A stretch of 64,000 nt of DNA from the NCBI RefSeq assembly GCF_947623445.1, contig NC_135241.1, positions 23,934,501 through 23,998,500 on the forward strand. The letters are read 5' to 3'. This document shows positions 49,601 to 63,597 of the stretch, one piece after another. Made by a program: the position numbers and the translations under genes. The DNA is from Clavelina lepadiformis. Its lineage: Eukaryota > Chordata > Ascidiacea > Aplousobranchia > Clavelinidae. Under the pieces are notes generated by a model, which worked only from the letters and a program-made list of their open reading frames with translations, was not told the origin of the DNA and did no database searches. Position 1 is the first letter of the stretch. Each line of letters starts with the position of its first letter.

Positions 49601-52600
49601 AACTGTTATGTGTTTGCAGGAAGAAGAAAAACTTCAACGAGAGGAGGAAAAGAAGAAGAAAAAAGAAGAGCAGGATCGGATCAAAGAAGAAAAACTACAA
49701 AAGAAGCAGGAGGAACTAGAGAGAAAGAAAGCTGAATTAGAGTAATTGCTAACCGACAAAATATTTGCATGTTGTCACTTGACATTGCCAAGAACTTTAT
49801 ACACTGCACATGACTGTATTCTACTTAAGCAATCGTGTTCATTATTTAGAGCAAAGAAAGTAGAAAAAGAACAAAAGGAGGAAGAAAAACGTAAAGAAAA
49901 AGAAAAACGTGAAGCTGAAAAGAAAGCGAAAGAAGATGAAAAATTAAAGCAACTTCAAGAAAAGCAGAAGCTCGAAGAGGAGAAAGTATTCTCATTTTAA
50001 TTTAAAACATCATTTGCCACACGCACCAGTGCACTTCCTGGATATCTAAACGCCCGATAATGTGATTTTGTTGCAGAGGAAATTAAAACAAAAACAAGCC
50101 TCTGCGTTCAAAAGTTTTTTCTCACCGCCCCCGAAAGCACAAGCAGTAAAGAAGGTTGTTGCTTTGTTGTGCTTGCGCCTTCATCTCCCCGATCAACTTG
50201 AATTCAATGCATTTATTTTACAGAACACTGATAAAGGGGTTGGATCTTTTGTTCCATTTCAACTGAAGAACGATATGCATCTTCCTCCAAAAAGAAGAGT
50301 TCTGCTTCCTGTGGATGCTTCAAACCTGGATGAAGTTTTACAAGACCAGGTCAGTTTGTTTTATAGGATATGGTTTGTTCGTCTTGGCCAATAACAACCA
50401 TCAAGCTACAGTGATTTTTAGATCCTTTCTTGCTTGCAGTTCATTCAGCATTGTGCATGTGTGCTGTTTGCGTTTGACAGAAAGTTAGCTGGATGTTTCT
50501 CATCATAACAAATCCATGTTTCATTATTTTAGATTGTATCGAATTCCTACTTAGAAGAGTTGAAGCACCGAGTTCGTAGTTGCCGGGCGACCATTTCTAA
50601 AAGAAGAAATAATTTGCTCAGGTTTGTTCCTCCCCAGCACACTTCTGCATCCTTTAAAGTGAAAACTTGAACTGAAACGAATTCCCATTTTAGTCTCTCT
50701 GAGGATGGGCTGGAAGTAGTGATGGTCGGTGATGCAAAGCACGCCATCAACATCCGAGCAAAACTTCTCCAGTTTTCGGAAAATGTACGTCCGCCTTATT
50801 ATGGAACCTGGAAAAGAAAAAGTAATTGTTTGAGCGCAAGAAATCCACTAAGAAAAGACATGGTAAGCATGTGATTGCTTATATCTATATATTCCTTGTT
50901 TGTTTGTTGGAACAAGAGCCATTGTTTATTGACATCCGGTCTATAAAAACTCGCTTGCATTCTATCATGCATTGTTATTCATCATTAATCATCATTATTA
51001 TGCTATTGTTACTCATTATCATTATTATAATTTTAAGTAAGTTTTTTTAAATTATTAATTTAACTTTGCTCAATATTTTGCCCAAACAAAATCTTTGTTT
51101 TGATTGGAGTTTGAAGATAATTTTTCCAGGATTTATTCGATTACGAAATCGACTCTGACGACGAGTGGGAAGAACCCGGGGAGGGAGAGGACATCGCCAA
51201 TAGCGACGGGGTGAGTGTTGTCATGGTGAATTGTTTGTAAGTCGACTTGCTTACTTATACCCTTAGTCCAAGAAAAGGAGTTTATATGAAATGAGATTGA
51301 ACGAGATTTTCATCAGCGATATAATCTGTGAAACATTTTGCCCAAAACTTGCAAAAACACTTATGTGGGGTCAGTGCTGATACATTAGGTCCAGCTTAAT
51401 TTTACATCGGTGTATTTATACTGGTAAAGGTTTGTACCAAAGTTAGCAAACCGCTCAACTCAGGTCTCAGTTTAGGGTAACAACCTGGCTCTTTGTGATG
51501 CAGATTTGTTGATAAAATAATTAATAGTTTAACTGGTTGATTAATTGGTTCATTGCTAAATATTTTTGAACAATTTGTTATACTCAGTGGTCTTCCACAC
51601 ATACATTTTATGTCATCACTTGGTTTAATTTTTTTTCATTGGAAACCCTGACTTTTTTGACAGGAGGATGAGGTGGACAAGGACGAGGAAGATGACGACG
51701 GAGATGGATTCTTCGTTCCTCACGGATACCTCTCCGATGATGAGGGAGTGGATCGAGATGCGGAGGTTTCGAAATTCTTTTTTGATGTCGATGGTTTCTT
51801 AAGATATTTTAAGTTATATGTTTTGTCAATAGAAATAAACATCTTACAGGGATAGATCAATGTGGAAATGCTCACATTTTTATCAATGTCGTTTTGCATG
51901 AGTACGTTTATTGTTAAATCGGAAAATTATAATGTGATCGCAAACAAACAAAACAACAAGAGATTTTACCAGTAGTACCAGTACCAGTTTTCAGTAAGAC
52001 AACAACGAGATTTTATCAGTAGTTTTAGTGACATGGCTACAGTTTGTTCGAGAACGTAAAGTCATGAATCTGATATTTCCAGGACGAAGGAAGCGGTGAT
52101 ATCTCTGAGCAAAAGTTGAAGATGAAACAGCAAGAATTTGAAAATTCTTTCAAACAGAAGATAAAAATTTTGACGCCGATTACTGTGGGATGTATCTGGG
52201 AGGACAATCGCGATGAATTTGAATCTCACCATGTGCAAATGCTGATAAAATATGAGGTATGGTCGTTTCAATTGTCACTCAAGTTTGCTTTTCGCTGTCT
52301 ATCGGTTTTTTAGCATTTGTGTTTTTTCTCATTTTTCTTGTATTTTTTACGTGGGTTGTCTAATCCAGTCAGACAGTACGGCCAGCAAGTCTTAATTAAA
52401 ACTCTTCATTTGGCTCTCAGAGCAATTTGAGTCTAATCCTTGTTTGACATAATTTAGGCTCAGTTTTTTACGCCGACCCCGATAGACGTTGACGGCATTC
52501 AACTTTCTGAAAATGGACAGAAATCAAAATCCGAAAGCAACAAAGCAAATGCTAAATCATACGGAGTGCCAGATGAAGGTGAGTTTAATTATGCTGTTCA

Positions 52601-54766
52601 TTAGATATTAAAATCTGGCCGCTACGCGAAATTTTGGCAAGTTTGTCGTCCACATTCATTCCTTGTTTGATATGTTTTAAACTTTTACATCCCTAGTGTT
52701 GATTGTGATTTAGTAATTGTGTTGATTGATTGTTGCAATTTATTAATTTTTATTTTCTAAAACCAGCTATTCCTGATTTAATCCGGTTGCTTCACGGAAA
52801 TCCTCACAGTTTAAGCCGATTGGTCCCAGAATTCCAGGCTTATTGGCAACACAAGAACGTGGAAAACGGTGCAATATCTGGTAACGCTCGGAAAGCATTA
52901 TACCAACTTTTTAACATTCTCTTAGAATCTGTTATCCCACCTGCAAGTAACCTCATCTTCTCAATAGGAGTAGACAGTGGCCAGAAGCCATGTGTGAAGA
53001 AGGTTGATTTTCCTTGCTCCAGCAATGCTTTGTCTACTCAAAATTCCCCGGCCAATCCACAGAAGGAAAATCCTCTCTTGGTTTCCAAGATTACCCCATC
53101 AATTTCTGGTGAAGCCCCGTCAAGTGGAGTATCGGGGTTAATTGTCCCCACCAATCAACAGGAAAAGGGGCCGTTTTGGATTTCAAAGACACAACTGAAC
53201 AAGAAAATTAAAGAAATCGGGGCGTACGGAAGGAAGGAGAAAATGACTCGCGCTTGTTGGTAATCAATCAAGTTGACATTAGCTCGTTCGATTTGTGTTC
53301 CTGTACTGATTAAATGTTATTTGCTGGCTTGTTTGGCAGCAATTTGCTTTGTCAAAATTTAGAGAAAGATTAGTGAAATGATATTTCTAGGTGGGTGTTG
53401 TCAATTTTTCGAATTTGACTAAATTTGAAATATTCTTGCAGGTTTGTCCTTGACTCCATCTTTGAAAAATATTCATTGGACCCCACCAAGTTCCCTGTGC
53501 CGTGCCAATGGGACTATTTAACTTTTACCCCTGACGTCACCCTGCTAAGTATGTGCGAGGTTACAACACAACCTGCCCCTGCACCTAGTGCAACGAGCAC
53601 CCCAAAAACTTCCATCCAGAAGTTTGCATCTAAGGTCTTCGCTGAAGATTTACTCGAGAAGAGCAAGATGAGGTAGAATTATTATGTTTCTATGTTGAAA
53701 TCTTGAGGTTTAATTTACTGGCAATTGGACTGATGCTTGATAACTAATTCTTTCAATTGTTTTATCAGAATTGATCAAGAAAAAGAAAAATTGGCACAAC
53801 AACAATCCGCGTCTCTTGTATCGGTTGATAAATTTACTACAGCAAAGGTAAGAGTGTGATTAAAATATGTAAGTACACAGTGATGCTATGACTCAAATCA
53901 ACGAACTACACCTGTGAGGTTACTCTGTCCAGCCCCTTCTCACTGTGCCGCAAATGAGTTTATTTCTTTGTAGCTTATTGGACAACGATAATATCTGGAC
54001 CCCTTTGTTAAAAAAGTTTTAACTCCAGTGTTCAGCTCGCTTGGTTCTGGCTGGTTATGTTTAAGTTAATGTTTAAGTTCAAAATTACTGCTCTTTGATC
54101 AGGTGATGTTGTAGAGTAATAACATTTTCGTCATTTTCAGATTGCCCCAGAAGCCTTAATCGAGCAGTCAAGTCGCAAGATAGCCCAGGAGCAAGCTGCC
54201 CGCTCGTCATCAATGGAAACTGGTGATTGTGATGACATAAACGTTGATTGTTTGGTTTCTCAAGAGAATGCTTCATTTGTCGTTCCCACCCACGCTGCGT
54301 TTAAATCTTTCTTTAAGTTGGATCTATCAGTTGACAGCAAGACATTGGAAAATAATTCGACTCCTGAGGTGTGTTGTGAGATTTTTCAGCTTTTAGGTTT
54401 TGTGTGAAATTGTTTGTTTCTTTGAAGAAACTTAAATACTCGGGTATTTTGCTGAAACTCTCATACAGTACGTACAGTTGTGCTACTAATTAAATATGGA
54501 GTATTTACTGGGCAGCTAGAATAGCATTCGTGCCATTCATCTGTCTCTGCAACGCCGCCCTCTCCTGTGTAATCAAATAGTCTGTTTCTTTGTCAGCTAA
54601 CATACGCACACATGCGATGGTTTTGTAATAACTTGCATATCTGCAGGAAAAGAAATCAGTTGAGGATGAAATAATTGATAATATTGTGGAAAATATGGGA
54701 GCTGATCCCGCTGCATCCACTGAGGTTGGTGGAGGAGTTGAGAGTGAGAAGATGACGATAGATTAA
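46668..54766 (+). CDS. CHAF1A: Chromatin assembly factor 1 large subunit (p150)
   Basis: Twenty-two exons in phase: 46668-46707, 47094-47238, 47497-47593, 47895-47957, 48058-48873, 49158-49214, 49428-49514, 49620-49741, 49850-49985, 50077-50154, 50224-50349, 50533-50621, 50694-50862, 51130-51210, 51664-51765, 52083-52256, 52458-52578, 52767-53259, 53442-53672, 53769-53847, 54141-54368, 54647-54766; 1217 aa. CAF-1 deposits H3-H4 behind replication forks in the nucleus, recruited by PCNA. Seen: KQARLPFSKI at the N-terminus, SUMO-interacting-like CIDLTEE (about 100), a large charged disordered exon, the Lys/Glu/Arg-rich coiled coil (about 388-528), PIP-like AFKSFFSPP, SFVPFQLKNDMHLPPKRR, the acidic histone-binding block DYEIDSDDEWEE..GFFVPHGYLSDDEGV (676-736), VPCQWDYLTF, and a second AFKSFF at 1155-1160. 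AATAAA at about 55050 is the likely poly(A) signal. Confidence 0.97.
48883..49122. repeat. 34-bp direct repeat in CHAF1A intron 5
   Basis: TAATAACAACATTAGTCTGT and the 14 bases after it occur at 48883-48916 and again at 49089-49122, separated by 172 bp of unrelated sequence. Probably a local duplication. Confidence 0.7.
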
Positions 54767-56422
54767 CCGGGATGCTGCGGAGTGCAGAGATCAATCTTCT
54801 TGTTACTTTTGTGTAGTCTTATGCATAGTTCACATATAATTTTGATGGTTTTCTACAAGGGCAATTATATATATATAGAGCGTCTGCTCGCATTCTACTA
54901 ACTTTCTTTAGCTAATTTTTGCTCATTCTATGTTCATATTTACTTTCCAAGGTCTTCTACTCGAAATTGCTCTTGTCATTTCCATAATTACATTGTATGA
55001 TAATTTCGTGCATTACTGCCCACTTGTAGCCGTGAAGTCTTATTCTAGGAATAAATGTTTGGTTCACACTGAAGAAGGTTTGCTAGTTTAGTTACATTTT
55101 ATCATATAGAAGGAACTATACATTTCAGGGTTGTTTACAAAGGACTTTTATGGGTTCAACGACGCACTAGTTATTTTACTACCACAGAAAACGCTGTGGC
55201 GCTCGTGAGCTACATGTAAACCACGGTATTGCACGCACGTGAATTTCTACCCATTAACATAATTTGTTTGGTAACTCTTTGACTGGTTGAGTTGTAATTT
55301 TTACCTTATCGAGCTGATAATGATTTATTATCAAAGTTAAAAGTTTTTCAAACGGGCGAGTTAGTTTCAGGTATGTACAATTCCAAGCGAACTATTGCCA
55401 AAAAACTTTGTACGTGATCTCCGATGTGCAAGTACTGCGAACTAGACTTTTTCTTCCGTAAGGTGGCATACCTGAGCAAAAACTAACCAGTTGTTTATTA
55501 TCCCTTGAACTATCAAACTAACAGATGTTGTGCAAAATAATAATGTGCTAATGCCTTAATTAAAAACATTTCAGATTATCGGTATCTCAGACTTTAATGC
55601 AGTCATCTTGTTTTTTGAAAATCGAGAAATTAACGATGATTTGGGCGAAAAACTTGAAATTCTGGCTTATAACTAGGTAAGAAGAAGACTGTTACTGTCG
55701 TTTCAGAAATATCTTTGTGTTATAGTCTTGGTTGTAAATATGCAGTCACTTTTTCCTATAAAATTTGGGATGGACTATTCTACACTAATTAAGCAAAACG
55801 TGTTCTGTCTTTCCAAACTGAACTTTTATGAGCTGGTACCACTCTGGATGTTTTCGGTTAAAGGAGTGACGAGGGTGAAACAAAACAAAACAAGTAATTT
55901 TATGTCTGTCGCAATACAAGCTATCACAATTCGAGAGAAAGTTATGAACATGGACAATATTTTTTTAGAACTTTAATTTGCTCGATACTAGAGTTTCTTA
56001 GCTTTCCGGAAAAAAAGACCTCTACACATTCTTACAAAAAGTTTCTTGTAAGAAATGGGAGCAATTGCCGATTTTGTAATATCTCTACGGTTTCAATTTA
56101 AATCGCATGTCGCGTAATTTTTGCACGTTTAGATTGCGGTCATGTTTGTCACATCACAACAAATAGAGGGAAAATAACCGCTTCTGTCTAGCCTACACGA
56201 TGCAGGGTTGTGGTAGGCTTACAGGATGCTTTGAAAGGAGTCAACTTTGCAAACCGCCTTTAGACCACAATGCTTTTGTTTGACTGCAGATGGAACTCGT
56301 AAACGTGCAACTGTATCAGCACAGTCTAACAGTGGTTGTCTGGTCTCCTAAGATTTGCTTTTTACAAAACCAGCTTATCCTTAAAATGGGTTTAGGCTCT
56401 GTCGTAGGCGAAAGTTTGTGTA

Positions 56423-57225
56423 AGGTACCTGTACCGAATAAGGCCCGGTCCCTAATAAGGCCCAATGCTCATATTTCGCAAACCCGTGCAAATAAATGAA
56501 AGATTTTGTCCCTATATAAAAACTAATATAAATTCATGATGGTTTACCAGATTTCATCCTTGTCACGTGATCAACCGATTCGCTAGAGCACAACAAAAAT
56601 TTGATATTTGCAGTTAAGGTGGTTTTGTTAATTTAGAAAAAAAGTAAGTGAGAATTTGGCCGGTTAAATGAACTGTTGTCAGCCGGCTGAAGTTTTCATG
56701 TAACAACCAACTTAGTATTGAAAAGGATAATGCACTTTATTTTGCTAAAATTTTTCTGATGATAAAAATGTGACATTTTTTTCGTGGATGCTACATGCGC
56801 CTAATAAGGCCCATACAAGATGCTTGGTCAATTGATGTCTAGACTTCAAGAGTGGTTCCAGTCATCAGTTGGCAAATTGTTGCAGTTACTTTGATGCGCC
56901 TAGTGGAATCTTTTTAAATGTTTGTACAACTTAAAATGTGAAATTTCTAATAATGTTATATGTTGTCTATTACTATGTTTTGAATCAAAATACTCACAAA
57001 ATTGGTGGGCCTTATTAGGAGCCTATGCTCCTAATAAGGCCCATTTTTTGGAATTTTTAATTTCTTTATAAAAATTTTTTGGGGGGTTGTCAGGTATTGT
57101 GGTTTTAATATGTTGTAGTCATATACCCTCACTAATAGAATACGATTTTTCAGTCTATTCTCATTTATGGTTCTTGAGTTATTTTCAAAAAAGTGTTAGG
57201 TGGGCCTTATTCGGTACAGGTACCT
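56423..57225. mobile_element. Non-autonomous Tc1/mariner-like element, 803 bp
   Basis: Perfect 24-bp inverted ends (AGGTACCTGTACCGAATAAG then GCCC) flanked by TA on both sides (56421-56422, 57226-57227), the target of Tc1/mariner transposases. The sequence AATAAGGCCC or its inverse occurs about six times (near 56436, 56454, 56804, 57007, 57030 and 57202). No coding frame. Confidence 0.82.
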
Positions 57226-60200
57226 TAGTTCGGTACCCAAAGTAATTCCTATAATATTTGAAGAGACGCAGAGTAGCGAATAGTCTGCTGTGGTTTAAGG
57301 CAAACGACGCTTCAGTAGCCAGTCGAATAAGCTTCGTTGTCTTTTCCTACAAGCTCTGCTGTGTCAGTTGGGTCAATAATAAACTACCAGGGTGTGGCAA
57401 TTGGCCAGTTTGTTTGCGGTTAACCTCTGCCGTACCACCGAGCACCAGGGTAACCTAATTGCGATGGAGAGCTTCCTGTAATTTTCGTCAATACGTGACG
57501 GCCGGTGACATAATAATCGACTTACTGAAACTTTTATAAGACCGAGTGTTATGTCACTGCTACAAACGTTTAGTGAATATGGTTTTAAATTTGTATATAC
57601 TGGCAACTGTCCAAACTACATTCATTAATAATTTAATTAGGAATGTCTTTATGAAACATTTTTGAAAACTTGAAAAATTCTCAATGGGTCAAAAACTTTG
57701 AGGTAATGCATAGGAAGGAAACTTCTCCGCTTATATTTGCTCGCAAAGGATTTTGCAAAGCTTCCCTCACTAACCGGCCTCCTTTTAATCTAAAGCATAA
57801 TCGAGAAATCCACCATATGGTGCTGTGATAATAATTAGATTTCGATGGCAGGTTAATCCTCTTTATATTTGCCTTAAAGTGTGCAGTCCTCGTTACATCG
57901 AACCGACTTTAGTTGATTTATTTAAGATTTTTATCTTTTAACAATCGCACTTATACATGGTTGTTGTTATCATACAACTTTTCCGATTCACCTTTGTCCT
58001 ATCTTGCTCTTGTGTTGTCGTTTCTTTTGTTCAAGTTTTATGGCTGTAGAGAAAATACTTGTAAAGATTTTCATGGAAATTACATATATTGGCGGTTTAA
58101 TTATAACAACTATGTTTGTGCTGAGGCATTAAAGAAAGATAAAAGGGTTTGTTCGAAACTTATAAGCCAGCCATTGAATATTAGCTCATCTACTCTAATT
58201 GCGCGTATAGCAACCATAAGTTAATTGTTTTTATCATTTAGAGTTGGTCAGAATCAGCTTAATATGTTGACAATCCGCTGATGTAGCGCAGCGACCAAGC
58301 TAATATTTTTTGCATTCGGAAATCGGGGTGAATGTGTTTTGATACGCACCGACCTTATGTTTTTCTCAAAACTTTAATTTTTTCGGAACGTAAAAATGTC
58401 CCCGGGGGCTGGCGATCGAAGCCTGACAAAAAGTCAGTCGATATGAATTATCAGCATAAGCACCAGTTACAGTAATATTTGCAGATGTGATGGATTGAAT
58501 CCCTTGCAAGTAATTTCTTTGTGGCTTCTTTATCACAAGAGGCGCGTTGATAATAATCAATAGATTTCCTATACCAGGTAGTTATGTTCTTTTGTTTGCT
58601 CTAAGTTAGCGAAGGTGAAGTGTGTAGCGGGTCAGATTCAATTTATCAGCCGAAGCGGTGTGAAGATCGAATTTTAACAAAGATCAGTGTCCGGTCACAA
58701 ATGATCTACAGTAACCTTCTCCAAGCATCACCTTTCTATGGCCATTGATGCATTATTTATCGGTTAGCTTAAGCCAGTGTGGTCTGACCTGTCAAGATTG
58801 GACGCGGAGTCGGGATTTTTTTGGCATTTTGCAAATATTTTATGCATCTGTCGTTTTTTCAAACCGAGAATACCATAAAAAAGTAGACGGCATTCTTGAT
58901 CGTCTGCAGGTTATTCACACAAGTTCTGGTGAACGATTTAATACTAAGACAAGACCACGAAACATGAAAACAAATGAACAATTAAATCTTCTAAAAATTC
59001 AAAAACAAATAAAAACTGAATCTATCTGAAAATGCACACGGACAAACTCGCGTTTGGAGCGGTGAGTTTAAGTCATGCAAAGATTTTCCCCAGCCCGGAC
59101 ATAAATATTCCGACACCAATAACAAATGCGTTAATAGCAAAAAGGGAAGTTTGCTCAATTCAGTTTTCAACTTAAACAAACAAAATAACTTCGTTGGTTG
59201 TCAAACAGGAACGACCTCAGGTCGCTTTGATCTCGCAAAGGTCGACCCAATTAAAGACTAACTAATCAACACCGAGCGTACCGTGAAACGCCACTCTTAA
59301 ACTGATGGCTTACCGCATCTGGTTTTACAGCCAGGATTTTTGATCGCGGCCCTTTTCCGGATTTGTTTTGTCAAAGCTTACAGTTACAGCATTTTCCTGT
59401 GCATTTTCCTGTGCAGGTTTATGGAATAACTGTTAAAAGATTGACTAGTTGTTACGCGCTGGTTGTTAGTGATAAGTACGAAAGCGTTCTTCACAACAAT
59501 TGATGTAAGTTATGTTTGAATTGTTATGGCTAAGTGCAGAAGTTCGCTGCCTGCAGGAAATAACAAAGATTGATTTAGTAGATTGCAATGTAAACTGTGT
59601 TAGGTTAAGCAATGAATTAAACTGCCTTAGCTATAGCAAAAAAATTGTCCTAGTTGTCGTACTTGCAGCTTTAGCTTAGCTCTAAGCACCCAAGCAAGCT
59701 ACAGTTCACATGAAGACGACGTTCACACCAAATTGTTGTAACAATGGATGCAGAAATGTTCATTTTGTATTGACTAATAAAGCTATTTTAAAGCTGTTTC
59801 ATCTCTCTCCAAGTAACAAAACGACGTTTTTCGAAAACCCGGGTCACCTCTACCGTCAAGTGAGGCTGCGGTGGCGACGTATCTCAGCTACCAGTGTATT
59901 GACATAGACCGCAGGGCTTCAAGGACGGTAATTTTATGAAGCCAACTGGCTGTTAGGATTGCCCGCCGACTCTACGCAAACAATGCGCTGACGAGTAAAC
60001 GACACTGGTAATACTTGATACTGGTTTGCGCATCAAGTGTAGCTTTCCATTGGTTCAAAATAGGAAGGAAATTTTGACGTGAGAAGCGTTTTAATGACGT
60101 AATTTTACCAGAAGTTTCGAAAGGGAACTTACTATTCAGCAAAAGCAACGAGATATCAAACTTATGCCCATTGTTGCCACACGATTTTGCGTTATAAGAA

Positions 60201-63200
60201 AAACAAAGGCGTAATGTGTGACTAACGCCTCAGGAAGTAAAGCTAGTATTAGCGCTACCCCTACCGGTAGGATTGTTATTTGCAATGAGGTTTGTGGTGT
60301 AGTTGTCACAACAACAACAACAAACAGTTTAACGCAGATTTGCTGCTGTGCGAAGCATGTTTCAGAGGGAAAACAGATGCTTTGTTAGGGTAGGTCACCT
60401 ATCGCTGAATGCGAGGCCAGTAGTGACTGCTGGAAGGTGAGTTGATATATTTCTTCTTTCTGTTAAATGGCGTTATTGTTTTATCACGAGTGATTAGCTA
60501 ATTAGGAGATGAAAGATTTTCCGTGTAATGTCGACACATTTGCAATGTTTAGTGCAACCTGCAAATTCATTTCAATTACCAGCACATGGCAAAAGATGAA
60601 CAGCTAAGGCCGGTTAACTTATTGATGGCGATACACGAAATAACACGTTCCCAGCTACTCCACTATCGAACAACGTGCGCAATTGTTGACTTAACTTCGT
60701 CACTATCCATATTTTTGGTCGTCGTCAAGTTAACCTTTGTCGCGTCATCGAAGAATATTTTGTTGGCGTCATAAAGCTCGTGTCATCGTGCAAGTTCGGT
60801 TCCGTAAAATGTAACACTTGCCTGGATACCATAGTGCAGGTAGCACCGTAGTTAATCAACCACCAATACGAAGCAAGCGATAAAAGTACAGGATACGTTG
60901 TTAATAAATTGCATATATTATTGTGCAAAACAGCACCGAGCTATGTTTGTGGCGCGTCATATTAACGCTAAAAGATTTTCTTGACACGCACTGTACTTAG
61001 TTGAACTTTGCTAAGTCGAAATCGTAGTTGATGAGTTAATTGTAATAACTATACTGGGAGGTTCTTGAGCCCGATTAAACGTTGAGCGGAACTTAGTAAT
61101 CGCATTTGCTTCGTTGGAAATTTATCAAAGTCTCTCGCGTCTGGTTGAGTATTTGTAGGTCAGTAGAAATTTCACCGAATACGCATTTTAATGCTATTAG
61201 TGTCTTTTCTTTTTGGGGCCATTTTACTACACTTTGTTAAAATTCATGTTCACCGACAAATGATTCAGCATCTGTTTATGATTCATTTTGATGGGTTGCA
61301 TTATTTTAGTTGGAAGTAATTAATTTCGAAATCAATCTCTTCCATGTGTGGTTGTGAGCCTGTAAAGAGGACACGATAATGTTACCATTTTAAGTATTGC
61401 TATTTTTGTAACGGTTTACGGAACAAACCGCAAAAATTTCGGTTGAACCGTAATTATGTCAGGCAACCTAGCGTGTGGAATGTTTTTGTGTCGGTGGACA
61501 CCGCCCAATTTCTCTTGACGTTGAAACGCTTTCGCGTCTCGCGCGATTTGCAAACAATGAAAGTCAATATACGACAACGAAAGTCGCGTACATTCGTTTT
61601 CGATTATTTGACATGGACTGTCAAAATAAACGCTAGATATTTTGAGAGCCTTGTCACGGTCAATTATGACGTTGTTATTTCGCTAAATGAAGCATAATGA
61701 AAACTGTCCTGGCCTATTTGGTTTAATTTTCATGGGAATGTTTACCTACATAGGTACCGTAATAATCTCAACTACAAAACAGTGCAAACATTAAAATCAA
61801 TAATTCCGATACTTTTGGATAATTATTTATTAGAGTTTTGATTGTTCTGGGCATTAGCATGGGATAAGACGGTAGTAATTGCCAAAATTGTACGGTTTGA
61901 CGCTCGTCACGTTTTTTGATTATTCTGGGATGGGATTTAGATAGACATTTATTCATATTTACATTGTATTCATTGATATGTAGACATTGTATACACTGAT
62001 CCATTGTACACCTGATGATCTATGCGTCGTTGCTGTTTCAATGTGATAATAAAAATATCGTTGCGTTCGTTTATTTTTTTATGTCATTTATTTTCGCTTC
62101 AAACGCAGCAACGTCTGACAGCGCAGATGGTTTTAATCGGAAATCCAACATCGAATCTTGATTTATGAGACAACCTGTAACGACATTGCGAAAGTGAAAC
62201 ACGTTCTTTGTCGTCATATGTCGTACTTACTGCCCTCACCGTTGCAATTGAACGACAGATTACTTGGGAAAAGGAGTATTCTTAGACCAGCACAATCACA
62301 GCGTTCAGAAAACCGTTTTCCTTCTCTTGTAGAATTAGGTTAGGATTAGTTCAGCATTTTTGCTGCAGCTCACATACAAAAGTTGTTGGCGTGGTTAATC
62401 CGTTGCAAGATCCATTGGTTTGAAATTAGATTAGAAAGTTGTGCGCATGAAGGCGATGCGGTTAGTACCCGGGATAGAAAACAATTGGAACTTTATGAAA
62501 ACAGTTCACAGACGACGAAATACCGATAAAAATAAAACCTCCCGTCGCCAGGCAACCGCATGTTGTTATTTTTCACTGTTTATCATCCAGTTTCCACCTT
62601 CACGCCACTTGACACGCTCCCGTAGGTAGGCGGCTCATAACAACACTTAGCAAGTTATTAATTCTTTAGTTTCATGGCATCTACCATCAGTTTATCAAAC
62701 TGTACAGCTCGGGATGCATTATATTGTTGTCTTATATATAACTTTCTTGTATTTGTGCGTGCCTGTGAGGTTACTTCAGTATCATCAGAGCACTGTTTGG
62801 TCCTTGTTAATTATAACATTTATTAACTGAAAATGGTTGATTACCAATGTTGTTAAATATTACTGAGTGGATTAATGTTACTAAAAACTAAATATGTTTT
62901 CCAGTACTGTAATTACCCAGTATTTTGCAGCCTCCAAACTTGCATAAAACTTACAGCGGGTTCAAATCCCGGATAAGCCACTTATGAGACTCTCGCGTGA
63001 TAGCACTAACTGGTGACCCCGATAACCTCTTCGTAGAACACCTCTTACTTAAAATAATAATTTCGCTTACGGTTCTGTGCCGGCGTTTTCAAACTTTCGC
63101 TTCGCACATGAGTCACGCGATACTGAGGACGTCCCTCTGGACGGCACTTCGCGGGGTTTTGAATGGATACGTTTGAACGTGTGTTGATGTATAGTAGACA

Positions 63201-63573
63201 CATGATCTGACTACGCCGTATATTAAATGAATTATCATGAATATTCAACGTCATTTCTTCCATTATTTGCGTATATTTTGTTGTCACAATTTTCACGATG
63301 TCAGGCGTAACATTGTGCTCTCCAACAGTTTACAGATCCTAATGTTTTTCCGACTCATTAGCAAACTTGTATGTGACAAGTATGACACTTGGGAAACTTT
63401 TTATTTGTTTACAGTCTACAGCAACTGTTTCCATGAATACGTGGTCTGTGAATCGTGAGAGCGTTGGCATGGCAACATATTGGTATTATTTAGCGATTTG
63501 ATTTGATGCGGAAGAAATTGAATGCAGTTTTTTGCATCATTTACTACTGTTAGGCCAAGCCTCAGTAACCCAG

Positions 63574-63597
63574 GATATAACAATATCTTGTTATATC
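63574..63597. other. Perfect short hairpin
   Basis: GATATAACAA (63574-63583) and TTGTTATATC (63588-63597) form a 10-bp stem with a 4-base loop. AT-rich, so chance is possible; no neighbouring poly(A) or gene signal. Confidence 0.4.

Noticed and set aside
58310-58345. GCATTCGGAAATCGGGGTGA, resembling TTTACGGAAATCGGC of the LTR family
   Set aside because: Only about 11 shared bases and no further similarity on either side.
62950-62975. GGGTTCAAATCCCGG, resembling a tRNA T-arm / B box
   Set aside because: No A box, anticodon arm or acceptor stem in the preceding 80 bases, so neither a tRNA nor a clear tRNA-derived SINE.
63010-63040. ACTGGTGACCCCGATAACC, similar to the start of some LTR-element interiors
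   Set aside because: No LTR pair, no coding remnant and only about ten diagnostic bases; too weak to call a fossil.
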